Shown piece after piece: positions 10,735 to 43,429 of a stretch of 64,000 nt of DNA. The number at the start of each line of letters is the position of its first letter. Position 1 is the stretch's first letter. Source of the DNA: Spirometra erinaceieuropaei. Its lineage: Eukaryota; Platyhelminthes; Cestoda; Diphyllobothriidea; Diphyllobothriidae. The position numbers and the translations under genes are program-made. A model generated the notes under the pieces. It saw only the letters and a program-made list of their open reading frames with translations. It searched no databases and was not told where the DNA came from. Location: assembly GCA_902702965.1 (NCBI GenBank), contig CACRXP010000015.1, positions 2,449,448-2,513,447 on the forward strand, in the 5' to 3' direction.

Positions 10735-13640
10735 GCGCGATCAGTGATCGCGAAACTGCCATTAAGTGTCCATAACTTAGAAGGCACTCACAGATCGCGC
10801 TACGGGACACACTCGTCTGATGTGCCTCGCAAATATTTTGACAATCCGTTTTTTGGTGCTTGCTCATTCAATTGCTGACATAATCTTTCCGCTTGTAACA
10901 TACAAGGAGCTCAAATGTATGGGTATACATTTTCCTCAAATAAAGTGAACTACACTGAAGTAAAGACGTGTGAAAATCCAGAAGGTCTTGAACAATCAGT
11001 TAGCTGCCTTTCTTTATTTCTGTATCATCAAACTGTGCTTGTTGCACTTTTTCACGAGCGAATAACCCACAGTCCTCTAAATCCAAGGTGCCAGGCCCTT
11101 TGTTTTAAAGCTTCTTCGGATACATATTCAAATAACTCTTTCCTTTTCCGTGTCATAAAACGGAGGTAAAATGCCTAACGCAGACAAAAAAAGCTCTAAC
11201 AATTTTTCAGTAAGTCACATGAACGTTTTAGATCTAAAGCAAACGTTTGGCTTTTAAAAAGTACATGTTTATTAATTTTCGAATCTCTATGGATGTGCAT
11301 ATATACACATAAGTATGTAGTTATAAATATATTTATAACTACCGACATAGGCAGCGTCTCCTTTTTCACATACAGCGACCACTATGTGCATGTCCGGACT
11401 TGCATACAAAAATTCCTCATTTAAGATGTGCAATTTCATGAATAAAAAGCATAGTACTAATGAAAAACAAACTAACCTGATGGCGGAATACATGTGTATT
11501 CTTAAAATGCATATTGAAAACCCAGAAACCTGAAAAGAAACCCGCATAAGTGCGAGTGTACTGGTTTGCGTCTTATTACTTTGTTACAAAAATCGAAGGT
11601 ATATCAAAAATGGATGATGTTTGCATAAGCTAGTCAAGCCGACTCTACTCTTCTGTGCAATTACAAGATATATATCTCACATTCAGACATGTTTGAATGT
11701 GAATACAGTATATAAAGCACGAATCTACGAGTGTTGAAATGGCTCACTTGTTATTCATTTCCACAAATTCTGTTGTGTTGGATACAAAGAAGCACTTTCA
11801 AGAGCTCAGACAGGTAATTCTAGTGTAAATCAAGCCTTGCTTGCTTACCCATTGACATCAGACCATTTGAGTCGACGTAGCTGACCGTCAGGAGGTTTAT
11901 CCATTGACAAGTCCGAAAAAGTAGAAAGTTCTGTCTAAGAAAGAAACAAATACAGTAAGCCTTAACGGAATTAATAGCAATTACCATCTTCTAAAGGGTA
12001 ATTCTACAGTCTTTTACTGTAAAAACACTTATTCCATTCCTTTGGTGTTTGATTATGCATTTTTATGCCAAGATCACCGGTAAACATAATTGTTAGCGAA
12101 GCCACAGTTTCAAGTAGATAATAAAACAAATTTAAAGAATGATCCTCAGATCGCCGCCTTGGCAGGCATGAGTCCTTTAAAGCAAAGTCTCTGAACACAT
12201 TTAACTGATCGTATAAATTGTGGCATTTCCGATGGAATAGTAGATCTGATTGCTGTTTGATTGCAAAGCAACCAAGTAGTCCCAGCGGCTGAATGAGCGC
12301 TGATCATATTTCCAGAGTTCACAGGGGTTGGACTAACAGATGCGTTTTATCAAGTTAGTAAAATTGGACACTACATATGAACGATGATGCGTATTTTCAT
12401 GTTAAAAACGGTAAGTTTCAGTTGAAACAAACGTCAGTGACTCACCCTTACGGCTTAGTACCAGTTGATACTCGGCGCAAATCAAGCTGAAACGATCGGA
12501 GGCAAGTGTAGGTGCTCTGGCTAACAAGGCTAAAAACCCCATCTACGCATGTTTTTTTGACCCGATTCATAACTGTACACGTGTTTAGAATCGTTATAGC
12601 GGTTTTTAATCTCCTGCAATTGTAAGTACCATAGAGGACACACGAAGAATAAACCAACATAGCCCTGACACTTATTGCGCAGGAAAACTGAGTTGCCCAG
12701 TCAGTGCGCAGTCAACCAAGTTCTAAAGACTTCATGCTCGTTAGAGTTATAATAATCAGGTGTGCGATAAGTAATATTTTGAGGAAACCTCTGCTTGCAT
12801 AACTGGCCCATTGGACTTTTTCGAGAGACAGTTAGTGAAGGAGCGGTGACTGGAGTAGCATAGGGCCTCTGCATATAGAATGCAGTGCATCTTCGTGGAT
12901 ATTACGCAATCCGACAAACAACGCAGTATGATTGTTGTAATTGATGGGCAGCCCTGACATGTGCAAATACGATTACAAAGCTTTTTACCCGAAAAATGAT
13001 GCAGAGACTGGTCCTAATTTCTTGATACTCTTCATGCCGTCCATGAGCTGCAAAAGCCCGAGAAATGGTCCTGTAGTTTCTACTGAGTCCATATTGACTC
13101 TCAGTAGACGTCGTTGTAGACTCGGATGATTAAGTAAGACTTAGAAAAATAGGTTACTGACGGGATTGGGGGACAAGATTATTTGGAAGTTGTCGAATAC
13201 TGATCGATCTGCTTTATGTTTGTATAAAAGAACAGTAGTTGCAGCCTTGGATATTTGTTAGGGGTCACTGTGTTTTATATTTCGACCGAAATTCAGCCCA
13301 TGCCTTGAGATATTCTATTGGGCATCTGCTGTACCGTTTCAATTCTTTCCTGTAGAGAAATTTAGTGATCAGGGTCAGCTTAAGTCATAACATAAGAAAA
13401 TATAGGGATGGCTTCCTCACAAATTTTAGAAGTCGCAGTTGAAGTCGCAGCATAATTGTTCGGTTCAACGTCTCAAAAAGTTGCGATTTCCCGTCAGTAG
13501 AGGTATTTCATCTGAACTGCGCAGCGAGGCGTTTTCGGTGTGTCTGGGTCGGAGGCTGCATTGCATAATGGTCTGTACATCCTTGAATTTAGTCCACCTC
13601 GGGAGCCCACCAATTGCCTCTTATTTTCAATAATCTCTGC
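10735..13640. other. no gene recognised
   Basis: Only short chance reading frames are present and no domain motif, repeat family or RNA gene could be supported. Confidence 0.4.
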
Positions 13641-13649
13641 TCCAGATTT

Positions 13650-14150
13650 GAAGAAGACACGATCGCCGGAACAAGAGCTTTATTAACCTGACGTTTCGGA
13701 TTCCCGCTCGAATCCATCATCAGAGACAACGGCAGATAAGGGTGGTTCATGCATATGCGTCTGCAGTGTTTATAGGATGCAGTAGCCATGCTACCGCATA
13801 CCTATGAATATTCACGGCTCCCCCCCTTCATCATGGATTGCTGCACGTGGCATGATGACCGACATTCGCGTCGTTAATTGCTGCACTTTCATCACGTGCG
13901 TTGGATGTTGTTGTGATGATTGCTCTACCATCTGACACGCTGACCTGGGTGTTGGGAAGAGTGTTCACCAATGCGCTCCCCGCGTGGCCAGTTACTCCGC
14001 CTAGACGAAGTCTCAGAACGGAGTATTGAATGGGAAGATCATTGCACTTGCTAATAGACTGGGGGCCAGTAAACCATGACTTAAGCAGCTCCCGGCTCAC
14101 GCGGTTGTCACCTCTTGCGAGAATTTCCGCCTCGTGAAATTGCAGTCACA
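13650..14150 (-). mobile_element. PLE 3'-end fragment
   Basis: A minus-strand frame at 14100-13831 (MSRELLKSWFTGPQSISKC and on) is homologous to the end of the PLE protein at 1.12 kb (VSRELLESWFTGPQSINKC). It is followed by the terminal region with the hammerhead-like box at 13693-13723. The copy is severely 5'-truncated. Confidence 0.75.
13693..13723 (-). ncRNA. hammerhead-like catalytic-strand box
   Basis: The minus strand reads CTGATGA, stem GGATTC / GAATCC with loop GAGCGG, then GAAACGTCAGG and AATAAA. Spacing from CTGATGA to GAAAC is 31 nt, as in the other copies. Confidence 0.5.
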
Positions 14151-14154
14151 TATG

Positions 14155-14325
14155 CATGAACCACCCTTATCAGCTTTTGTCTCTGATGATGGATTCCAGC
14201 AGGAATCCGAAACGTCAGGCTAATAAAGCTCTTGTCACGACGATCGTGTCTTCTTCCTCAAGACTGCTTCCTGGGACTCGTCTCCTCGCTTCTATTGGCA
14301 ATCTCTGCTCCAGTCGATAACAGCC
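14155..14325 (+). mobile_element. PLE terminal region, inverted copy
   Basis: This is a + oriented copy of the PLE terminal region, abutting the minus-strand fragment at 13.65-14.15 kb head to head. It holds the box at 14183-14213, AATAAA at about 14222, and the tail CTTCCTGGGACTCGTC. Confidence 0.65.
14183..14213 (+). ncRNA. hammerhead-like box, best stem
   Basis: This copy reads CTGATGA, then a perfect 7-bp stem GGATTCC / GGAATCC with loop AGCA, then GAAAC. It is the cleanest stem II in the window. Confidence 0.5.
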
Positions 14326-14329
14326 TTGC

Positions 14330-17300
14330 AGGCGAGACCTCTCTAATAGGAGGAATAGGACGAAGAAATGCGAGTTAGCTTGCCTTTGGCGTCCATAAGT
14401 GAGGGTTATCTTCTAAACGGCGTGATTATCAACACTTTTGGAAAGCTTTTTCCTGCTTCCCGGTATGCAGTGCCCTTCTGAATAGGTTTGTTAAACCATC
14501 CACTCTGAGTCACAAGAGTATTTGAGTGGTAAAAATATTCGCATTAGCATTGGCCACCGTCGAGTCAACATCAAACACTCTTCTCAAAACCCTTGGAGTT
14601 ATGCATTGAGAAATGAAGTGAGGTTCGAGGGCTCATTGCGACTGGACTCAAGGTTCTTGTCTGCACGTGCACAAAATCTTTGGTTAATTTTTACCGACCG
14701 GATCACTTTGTTGTTTTGAGGAAGTATCGTCTTCTACGTCCACCTGCTTTAGTCCACAATTCGACTCGATTACCTGAGTGCGGGATTTGCACAGGATAGA
14801 GCTTCGTGAAGCCATAGATGAAGGGAGAGCGCCAGTTACGGACGGAATGGAGCAACCACCACGTTCACGCTTGGTCGTTGGTCAGTCGCACACATCTGGG
14901 ATCATGCAGAGCCTTCGAAAAGACGGGGTAGAATGCTTAGTGACGGGAAGTTGTAAGGCTTGTTGAATTAACATCATTATCCACGTGATAAGTTATAAAT
15001 CTGGTGCCGGTGGCGTTGTGTAAATAACATCTCGATGACACAGCACACTCCATTGGTTTTCTTCCAATTACTTTGCAGAGCGGAAAGCCAGCATATTAAT
15101 ATTTGTTGTGAGCGTCTGGCTAGTTGCGCGACCTCTCATCACTTTTCAGCAAACGCCGAAAACATCTCCACTGGTTTTAGATCACCTGCGTTCTCCTTCT
15201 TCGCATAGTGTGGGCCGAAGTCATGCAAAAGGCCAACGTTTCGACATCGAAACAAATCTTTATCAATGCGCCGTCGGCATAATGCCTGTTGGCATTAATA
15301 AAGAAGTCTGCGACTCTCGTCATCAGAGAAGAGTCTAGACCCTAAAACTACTGCTCTTTTCATCAAGCCCACACAGTGCTTAATACATTAGATTAAACAG
15401 TGAACCGGGGTTAGCATAGGCTGCACAACTTTATGCTGGAGAAATGAAAGTGTTGCCTAATTGGAAGTTGGTTATTAAGAAATCAGGGGTTGGATTTTTT
15501 GGATGGAAAGGCTTTTCACGCTCTGTAGATATCTGTGCATTCTTATAAATGCATATTAAATTTTCACAGAGGAAGAAATTTATGCGTTTGAACCCATCGC
15601 GGAAGTTAATCAGCTCGCAAGTCGACTATACAAAGTAGCAAAAATTAAGAATTCATCTTTGCAATAAGTGACGAGCTCGTACTTGGTGCTAACAAGCTGT
15701 ATAGTCTTGAGAACACAACTTGTATGATAGCTACAATAAAAGTGAGATAATAGGGCTTTAATTTACAGCTTTTCGATGCTTGCAAGGGCATCGTTATAGG
15801 CACGTGGGATTGTTTTGCACAAAAATTGTAGCTAGTTCTGCTGTTTGGCAAATAAAATACAACAGATTTTCAATCCTCCTTCAGGAATGTTCGACGATTT
15901 TCTAAATTTGGCATCAGGGATGAAACGAGAACTAGACTAGTCTGTTAGACTGATGTGACTTTTTGAGCTTCGCTTAAATGCAATCACCAAACGATTTACC
16001 TCAACTCCTATGCACGGTTAGCAACTCTGTAATGGAACCACATTGTGTGTCACAAATGAGCCAAGTGGTATGATCTCTGCCCTCGCTGCTTTCTTGAGAG
16101 TCAAGGCGCGACAGAGCACGTCAGATGCAACTGCTACAGGCCATTAAATGCACACGAAGAGAACACCCGTGAATTGTGGGTTTGGCATTGATTTTTAGGT
16201 CCACTTACGCGAAGAAAACTTAAAATAGAAATTTTTGTTTGAGGGTGGGGAAAGAGCAGTTACTCATCATAAGCCTGACTTCGAGGACTTTCTGCAGTTA
16301 CTTGCCGTCAGTAAGAAGTGGAGCAACAATATAGGGCAGTTTTGGTGAACAAATGGCGGTATTACTAGTCTACTCGTTAAAACGACGACGTTTTGTGGGT
16401 TTTAAAACGAGAGCACGTTTTTGTCCTATTCCATCAGTTATTCTGACTGAATTTGTTAATATGAAGCCGTCCGCTGGGTGAGTGAAATCATCCTAGCAAA
16501 ATTGACTGTTTTTGTTAGTGTGGTTGGGTAGGGTTTTTTCATTCAGTTTCGGTGGGTTTTCAACTCTTCCAATCAACATGCCAAAAATGTTGTTTTGCAC
16601 GCCTGAAGATTGAGATATTCAGAGGATGAGGAGCCATCTGTTCAGTAAGTTTGCCGTCTAATGTAGTCTTGACGAATGTTCTGGCCTCCGTGTTAGTGAT
16701 AGAGACTTTAACGTTCTTGATGATGTTTTCCAGTTAAGTATTTGACACCTGATTAAATACAAACATGAGGGTTCCAGCGAGTATGAAGTTAAAAGATAAG
16801 GGCCTCTGTTGACAGGTATTTTCGCAAAATGAAAGTGGATGTTAGGTTTTAAAGTCATTTTCACGAGAGTAGCCTGTTACTGCTTAAAATTTATACTCAT
16901 CGGTTGCACGTATGCCGTACTTAATTGGAAAGGAGCTAGCTAAAAGTCCAGGCAGGGCTTCATCGATACTATGCCGATGCATGACACAGCTGTGGGGTGT
17001 TTGGCCCATCAGTGTGTCTCCGAAGTTCCACTTTTAACCATAATAACCTACGGTTATGCGGGCAAGCTGCAAAGCTCAGACGCGTCTGGATTTAGAAATG
17101 AAAATGCGCAGGCATGTTCGAGTGGTTTTAAGGACTGTCACTTTATTAGAATACAGTTCGATCTGGGGATTGATTTAAGAGGGAGAGCTGGTAGTATTTC
17201 AGTCCAACTCAGGTTTTTTCATTGACCGTTGCGGTGGCGCTGGATGGCCGAGCACTACTATAGCGGAGGTCGGACTCGGATAAATTTATTGACAGGAATA

Positions 17301-19440
17301 CTGGGAATAATGTTCCCAGATATATTAAAGGAAAAGTCATGTTTGCACTGAATGTTAGTTTTAATGTATAAAATTGCACTTTGTAGGAGGGTAATTCTGT
17401 GTGTGTGGGGGGATACAAATACCTGTAGCCGATCAAAGTGAATGAGCGCTGTTTTTGGTAATGTATACATTCTACCGATTTGACCGTTTGGTTACATAGG
17501 GATAGGATAATATTAAGTGACCATACAGCAAAAATCGGCATGGATTAGGTACATGCGCGGAGTAAGGAAAAGCTGTGTAGAGCCACCTACTATATTCTTC
17601 AGGGAAGGTGTTGCAGGGTTTTTGGACGGTCATCCGTCTGCAGGATGACATCCGCTGGCCTGTGCCTTCCAGACGACCCGGTACTGCTGAGGTTCCTACT
17701 CAATTTAGAAAGAACGTTCGGCACGGAGGACGCTCCAAAACCAACTTTGAGGAGAGAATAATTAATCTGCACCTACATGATATCTTTAGAACCCAGCTGC
17801 GAGTGACTGTAACGGAGCATTATGAGTTTAGAAGCCGCAATGGAAGCAGCCCCAAGTGCTGATGAAAAGTTGAGGCCACATATGCACTGTCTAATCAGCA
17901 ACTTAATTAAAATATTTTGCCGGTTTTCCCACCATTTCTATTTATCGGCTCTCTTAGAAAAAGCCTGGAAGTTGATCCTCTTCCTGGACTGATATCCGAT
18001 CCATGCGTGTAGCTTGATTACCTACGTGGTAGCACTTGCAAACGGATTCTTGTAAACTGAATGGAGGGATCATTATAAGCCTGCATTGCTGTAGATGTCT
18101 AAGATGCCAACCAAGGAGACCCTTTCAGATAACTATGAGGGCGCTCATGCACAGCGAGGAACCGTATTGTTTCGAGATACGCACAAACTGCTATCTTCAT
18201 AAAAAGGCAGCTACTCTCCAGCCTACAGTATCACGTGCTCCAGCCGCGACTGTAATGCTGGCATTGAAGCCATTCTTACAGTGATTTGCAATATGCAGAA
18301 AGTTATCCATACCGCAGCGTTAGCGTTTTTACACTATTTTGGTCAGCAATCTCGCATGATGGGCTCAGAAACTCGAGTTAAAATAAAGCTCCCGCAGGCG
18401 TTGTGCGTAGGCAGGCCTAGGAGTGCAAGCGCTCGGTCCATTGTCTCTGTACAAGGCCTTCTTTGAACGCGCCAGTCCGTTGGCTTTTTAAAGTCCTAAC
18501 GATTATTTTTTGCCATGTTAACTACTGGATTTGCCCTAAACCCATGTGTTAAGCCACCTATACATGTAAGGGGTCGTTTGCTTGTTTTTAGTGAGCCGCG
18601 TAACTGGCAGGTGACCTCAAGTACTGTGCGTACCAAATTTTTGGATAGTTGTGGTGTTTCTTGCGAACCAGGGGAGAAAAAACTTGCGTCAAAGCGCCAA
18701 GAAGACGGCCTTCGAAATCGATATAAATACGACCAATAGGCGAAGAGGAGATTTCAATTTTTCCCTCCTTGTCTCTTGGTGTAGATCCGCTTGCGCTCCT
18801 GTAATAATTGTCACTATTTGCATTTATTGATTCCTAAAACCTTCAGAGACGTCCGGATTCGTCCTAATTCGTCGTTGAAAACTCCGGGTGTCGGCAATGT
18901 ATGTGGGAGCTGCTCTTGTCTTTCCAGCTTTAAAAGACAGACTGTTACCTTTATAGGCTTCCAGGTGTTCCCATGTCTGAAGCCCAGCTTGGTCCTTAAC
19001 CGCGTCTCTTCGGTACGAAGGTTGCAATTGGCCCACCACTCTTATAAGTCTGCCAGCAGACCGGTCTGTAGGAATAAGTACTAACGTTTCTGGTTATTAC
19101 ACCCCAAACATCGTTTCGTTTTAGTTCAATAACTTCCTTGGTGAAGCGTCACATGCTGACAACAGCTGAAAATCACATTTGACTTTGTGGTTGAGGTCTA
19201 TATCCACACAACTGACAGTATTTCATTTATATTGGGTTTCGTCAATCCTTGTCAACAGGCCGATTGAATGCAGTGTTCAAAATACTAATCAACATCGTCT
19301 CATTGTCAGAACTCAAAAAATGTACAAGGTTTTATTTCCAGTTGTCAAAACTCGTTACCTTCAATTGTAATGGAGTTCTAAATATGTTATCATCAAAATT
19401 TCAAGCGCAGCTAAGTGCTAAACTTCAGAAATTACCATTT
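14330..19440. other. no gene recognised; may hold 5' exon
   Basis: Only short frames without motifs are visible. The kinase gene that starts at 19.45 kb has no ATG in its first visible exon, so an initiating exon and promoter must lie upstream, here or earlier. I could not identify it. Confidence 0.35.
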
Positions 19441-19450
19441 AATTTCAAAG

Positions 19451-38304
<18,854 letters not shown>

Positions 38305-38309
38305 TAGGG

Positions 38310-39590
38310 GATATTGCATGAACCCCCTTATAATCACTTTCTTTGTAACAGTGGGACAGAATAACAGTGACATCCGTGATGGCTGTTCGTTCTCTACGCT
38401 GATTTCCCTGTATTTTCACTAATTATTTTGTACTTCTGGACTATATTTCAGTGTCTATTTTGATCACACTAGTCGGTATTTTTTGCTAAATCCTTTCTCA
38501 CTAAAATATTTAAAACTGACTTGAGCATGTCATTTTATCGATGGTTGTATCCGCAGCTGGCAATACTGCACTAACACGCATAATATCTGTCATAAATTTT
38601 CAATTGGTCCGTGACAGCATTTCAAAGCAAAAACACCGAACTCCTAGAAAAGTCCAGCAAACTAGCATAAGAACTAACGAATTTGAAGTGTAGTGATGTG
38701 CTGTAAATAGGGGAAGGGAGACAATAATGCAAGAGGAAGAAGAAGATGCAATCGCAGTAACGAGGAGTTTTGGAATCTCACTCGAACCCATCATCAAATA
38801 CGGTTGGAGATTATGTAAGAACCAGATTATTAGGGTTTGGTAGTTTAGGCCAGAAGACCGGCATTGTCTCCAGTTTTATCAGGCAGGTTGGACGATTCAA
38901 CTGTTCCCGCTGGTCATTACCCATTCTCCGAATTCAGTTTGGTTCCAACTAAAGGAGACGGTCGATTCCAACCCTGCCTGCAAAGCCGGAAGTAAGCATT
39001 CCGAAGTTCCCCGTCGTTATTCGGAGCCACTGTTAGAGGTCTGGTTCAGCAGTGGGTCCGTCTACGTTGATAGCCTTTTGAGCTGATTTTTCGCTGAAAC
39101 CAGATTTAACTCCCACAGAGGAAACCGACTATGCACCTGTTGTAGGTCTCATGAGGTGCATGGGGAGAAAATGCAACAATCATTCCATCAAACGTTAACT
39201 TTCCCGGAAGATGTCGAAGGTTTTAGATCTGAACACCTTGCCGTTACTAAGGAAGTTCGGTCTTTTTGCCGACGATTTCCACTGTGGGCTCCACATCAAG
39301 GTGGAAACAGGAACGGTGACTTGTGCGTGAGTCAGTTTATGGTGGCAGGAGACTTGCGCAGCACCAACCGCACTCTCTCTTCCCCACTCCCCACCTGGAC
39401 TCGATGAAATGGCAGAATAAGGAAGATCGAAGTTGGGAGAAGGTTGCAGGTGGATGGCACGGTCGAGCCTGCAGCTTGGCATTCAACCCCACAGCCCCTG
39501 GACCACACAGCAAGTGACCAGGTTTTTGACCAACAATAGCAGCAAAAAAGATGGAAACGGCCCAAAACTATGCGATTATTCATCATACCG
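38310..39590. other. 3' flank of kinase gene
   Basis: No AATAAA was seen close behind the stop codon, so the transcript end is unknown. A degenerate, minus-strand copy of the PLE terminal box lies at 38767-38797 (31-nt spacing, core changed to TTGATGA and AAAAC). Nothing else was recognised. Confidence 0.4.
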
Positions 39591-39599
39591 GCAGCGTAG

Positions 39600-39745
39600 G
39601 AACTAGTTAGGAGCCCCTATACGCGTGTTTCGCAATCTTGTCCCTCTGCCTGACGCAACTGCAAAGCGTTCGGCTCATCAGCGGGCCTCCCCAGCCCTCA
39701 CCGTGTTTTTTTTCTGCCATATAAACTGCAGTTTTATCCTACCTT
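39600..39745 (+). repeat. remnant of 42-kb repeat family
   Basis: GAACTAGTTAGGAGCCCCTA, then ACGCGTGTTTCGC, TTCGGCTCATCAGCGGG and CCGTGTTTTTTTTCTGC follow the order of the repeat at 42.59-42.74 kb. A reverse-oriented remnant is at 49.37-49.45 kb. Confidence 0.55.
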
Positions 39746-39749
39746 GTTC

Positions 39750-41880
39750 GATTTCCGAGGAAATTTAAGCGCATACTTGGAGCAAACCTTGTCAGGCTGG
39801 GCTGTTGACTAGTACCGGCGATTTCAGTGTGGTAAATGATCACACAGATTTATACTACTGAATAAATGTTGACCGGCTCTAAGTACTACGCGACTATTCG
39901 CCAATAACTGATGAATGTCAGCTCAACTATTTATGTCGGCTTTCGGACCGAGTCTGTAATCACCCTGTTTGAAGAATTTACTCCAAGGTCACGCATGAAT
40001 TTCCCTGGAAATTAAACAAAACTAAGTCGTAGTCCGTCTAAAAAATCTGAAACAATGCCTGTCAGTTAATAAACAGATGATCGGGTGCGGTTTTTAGTTG
40101 ACGCGAAAGTTTGGGTACCTATTGACAACTGGCAGGTGAAGACATACCTGAATAGAACGAATTGCACTGAACATCTGTCGCGGAAATGCTGACTGTCTTA
40201 AACTGCAATCGACAGGAGTGGACTCTGCGCCGTTGACTTGGTTGTACTTAGTGAGACTAATTTGCACTCCAGTGCTAAAGAGCCGAATGTATTTAAAATG
40301 TTCCTACAAGTACGGGACAAAAACTGCTGGGCAGCCACTAACTTCGAATGAATTTATTTTTGTGATATAAAAAACGCTAACTTAAGCCTATTCTGTTAGT
40401 ATACTCACTCACCTTTGAGAACATAAGGCTGATTTCTTAATATTCTGGAACTATTTCCTATCCGACGGTTTCATTTTATGAAAGCAAATGCAACTGGCCT
40501 TGTCGATTTACACGTAACTCGAAGCAAAATTAGAAGAAAACGATCATTTTAATTATGAAAAAATGCAACAAGTCAAAGATTTACTCAAGTGAAATGTCCA
40601 ACAAAAAAATCTGTTCTGACCACTCCGAAATAAAGTGCTTGTCCTCTACGACCGCATTGTAGGACGTCAAGAACGAAACGGCTCTCTTTTCAGTGCTAAC
40701 TGTTATTTTTGTGTGCAAAATGTGTTTACCCTACCAAAAGACCACGCCTACAATTCTGACGCATGTACATATAAAAGTAGTGTACGAAAAGCATTGTAAG
40801 ATACAGAGTCGTTTAAAGTATATAAACGGAATTAATAAGGTCTAACTGGCCTCGTTCTCCGTCGCTTCTAAAAGCTTGCTGTCACTCGAAATGCCTAAAT
40901 GAAAAAAACAGTGTTCTAACCAATCCCATCTAAGGTTGATTTTAAATCACACAAAATATTTGTCGGCAGAAGTATTTCCGTTTACCACTTACCCATTAGC
41001 AGAAAACAGATCAATAGTCTTCGCTCTTTGCATCTTATTTGTTTAAGTCTGCAAGTACCATAGCGCGTCGTTTATTTGTGACCAGGTTGTTCAAACTGGC
41101 AGGCAAATTGCAGTCTATTTTGATTTTGAGTTTGCGTATGGCTCGGTCGGATGAACGAAAATTTAACATTCTTAATATTTTATATGTACCAAAAGCCACG
41201 CATCAATGATACACGGTTCTGACGCAACCATAACGAACCTCGCAAGATAGAGCCGCAAGGGTAAAGTTTGTGGCCTGATTACTTAATCGGGGGAGCATTT
41301 GTGTTGGGCAAAGTGGCTGAACATCTAAGAACTGTGTAATATCATGAATACTGATCTCTATACTCCCACTAATTAAAAGGAGACACTACTTTAACCATGT
41401 AGGGATAATAGTAAATGGATTTAATGCTCCTTTGCAGGCATTGTCGAAAAGGTATCGTATGGTCGTATTTCCACTCCGATGACTAACTTAAGGCATCTTG
41501 ACCCCCCCCCTCCCAACAGCCACCGCGATATCATTTTAGTTCTTTCTCTCTGGTCCATACATATGAATATTGTCAGTTATTTGCCGTCAGCACAATTGCT
41601 CCCCTGGGCTCCGATATACGTCCACGTCCCCTTAACCTTTCTTCGACTTTCCTGGTTCAGGTGACAGTAAGAAATAGTTTGTTTCATGCTCTGTATTCAA
41701 CTCCCTACAGCTATTCACCTTGATATTATAAGAATGAACCGAGCTTTGGCTTACGTTCCTTAGGCCAAGTATTGGTTCACACGATTCAACAGTCAAAAGG
41801 TCATCAAATTACTTTCGTGATTTGTAAGACGGCCACATACGTCGCTTTAAGCTCTCGGTCTTGTTGCGCTCTGTCCATCT
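39750..41880. other. no gene recognised
   Basis: AT-rich sequence without motif-bearing frames, repeats or RNA genes that I could support. Confidence 0.4.
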
Positions 41881-41889
41881 ACTAGCTTG

Positions 41890-43015
41890 TGTAATAAAAA
41901 TGGTCTAATGGTTTTCCGCTTTTGAATTTCATCAGAACTTATCTACGAAGTTAGAGTAGATCAGTTTATTCAAGGTCTGTAGGCTCAGACCGAAAATTTT
42001 ATACATGAATCTTTGAGCCAAATTCCATCAACCATAGCGGGTAAACGCGTCATATTCATTATCTGCTGACAGGCAGCTAGTAGTATACTCTAGGGTAAGG
42101 TGATACCATACTAACAGCACAGGTACTAGCTAAAAGCCCCCTACACGCGTGTTTCGCTCCTCCACGCTTCCTAAAAACCAGTGCGATCCGATGACAACAC
42201 CGCACCAAGAAGGCTGCAAATGAAGGTTCGGGGATAAAGCTGCCGTCTATACGTGTGATGAGGCTAGTTCCTGTCTCATAACCGAGCCTCACTAGGTTTT
42301 GTCTGTGAGCAGGAGCGGGTATCCGCTGTCGACGATGATGATGATGGTGGTGGTGGTGGATGGGAGAGGAGGAGGAGGAGTTATGCGTTGTCGCTTTTTA
42401 GTTTCCTGAGAAATAATCTACGAAATTCGAGTAGTTCAATTTCTTCAAGGTCTATAGGCTCAGACCGAGAATTTTATGCATTAATATTTGGGCCAAAGTC
42501 CATCAGCCACAGCGGGTAACCACGTAAAATTCATTAACTGCCAACAGGCAGCTAGTAGTATACTTGAGGGTAAGGTGATACCATACTAACAGCACAGGTA
42601 CTAGCCAAAAGCCCATACACGCGTGTTTCGTCGATATTCTGCCGCTGCATGGCGCAGCTGCCAGGGATTCGGCTCGTCGGTGGGTCCCCCAGCATTTCCC
42701 GTGTGTTTTCTAGTAGATACTCCAATTTATAAATTGTCGCTTTTAAATTTCCTCAGAAATTATCTCCGAAGACCGAGAATTATCGCCCTGAGCCTATAGA
42801 CCTTGAACAAACTGATATACTCTAACTTCGGAGATAATTTCTGAGGAAATTAAAAAGCGACAATTTCTAAATTGGAGTGTCTACCAGAAAACACACGGGG
42901 AATGCTGGGGGACCCACTGACTGGCCGAACCTCCCCCCGTCTGCGCCATACAGCGACAGAAAATCGGCGAAACACGCGTGTATGAGCTTTTGGCTAGTAC
43001 CTGTGCTGCGGCTTT
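41890..43015. repeat. tandem and inverted repeat complex
   Basis: Two tandem units share AGGTCT.TAGGCTCAGACCGA, GGCAGCTAGTAGTATACT and CAGCACAGGTACTAGC, offset by about 475 bp. A third, inverted arm follows: about 42580-42770 is the reverse complement of about 42822-43010, around a short centre, with a few indels. Landmarks in each arm are ACACGCGTGTTTCG, the GTGTGTTTTCT..TAGA segment and CTCAGAAATTATCTCCGAAG. A GATGAT/GGTGGT microsatellite lies at about 42332-42380. No protein is encoded. A foldback transposon is possible. Confidence 0.7.
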
Positions 43016-43429
43016 ACAGCACAATGGTCGTAACAGTCAAACTTAAGGGACTTCAAAAGGCAATTTGGCGAGCACACGTCTGCTTTTGACAAATTCTCTT
43101 CAGGTCTGTACATTTATATGGCTATTGAAGTAATGAATTAAATGATACGGGCAAGTAGATAATTAAGCTATAGCTCGGGCTTAAGGAGAGGAGGGGAAGG
43201 GTATAGGGAAACACCACAATTCCAGTCAGCGCCAGGGTGAAGGTGGGTCCCGGCGAAGGTAATTACATGCGGGTGGCTGGCTTGGTGGCTTTGAGCGATG
43301 GCAACTGTGGGACCTGTAAGAAGTTCTTCTGCGCGCATAGGACCGGTTCGCGTAGCCTGATTGCAGCCGCCTCTGCCGAAACCAACTAGCGCTGCCCAAG
43401 TATTTTCTGATAACTTGATAACGCTTTGT

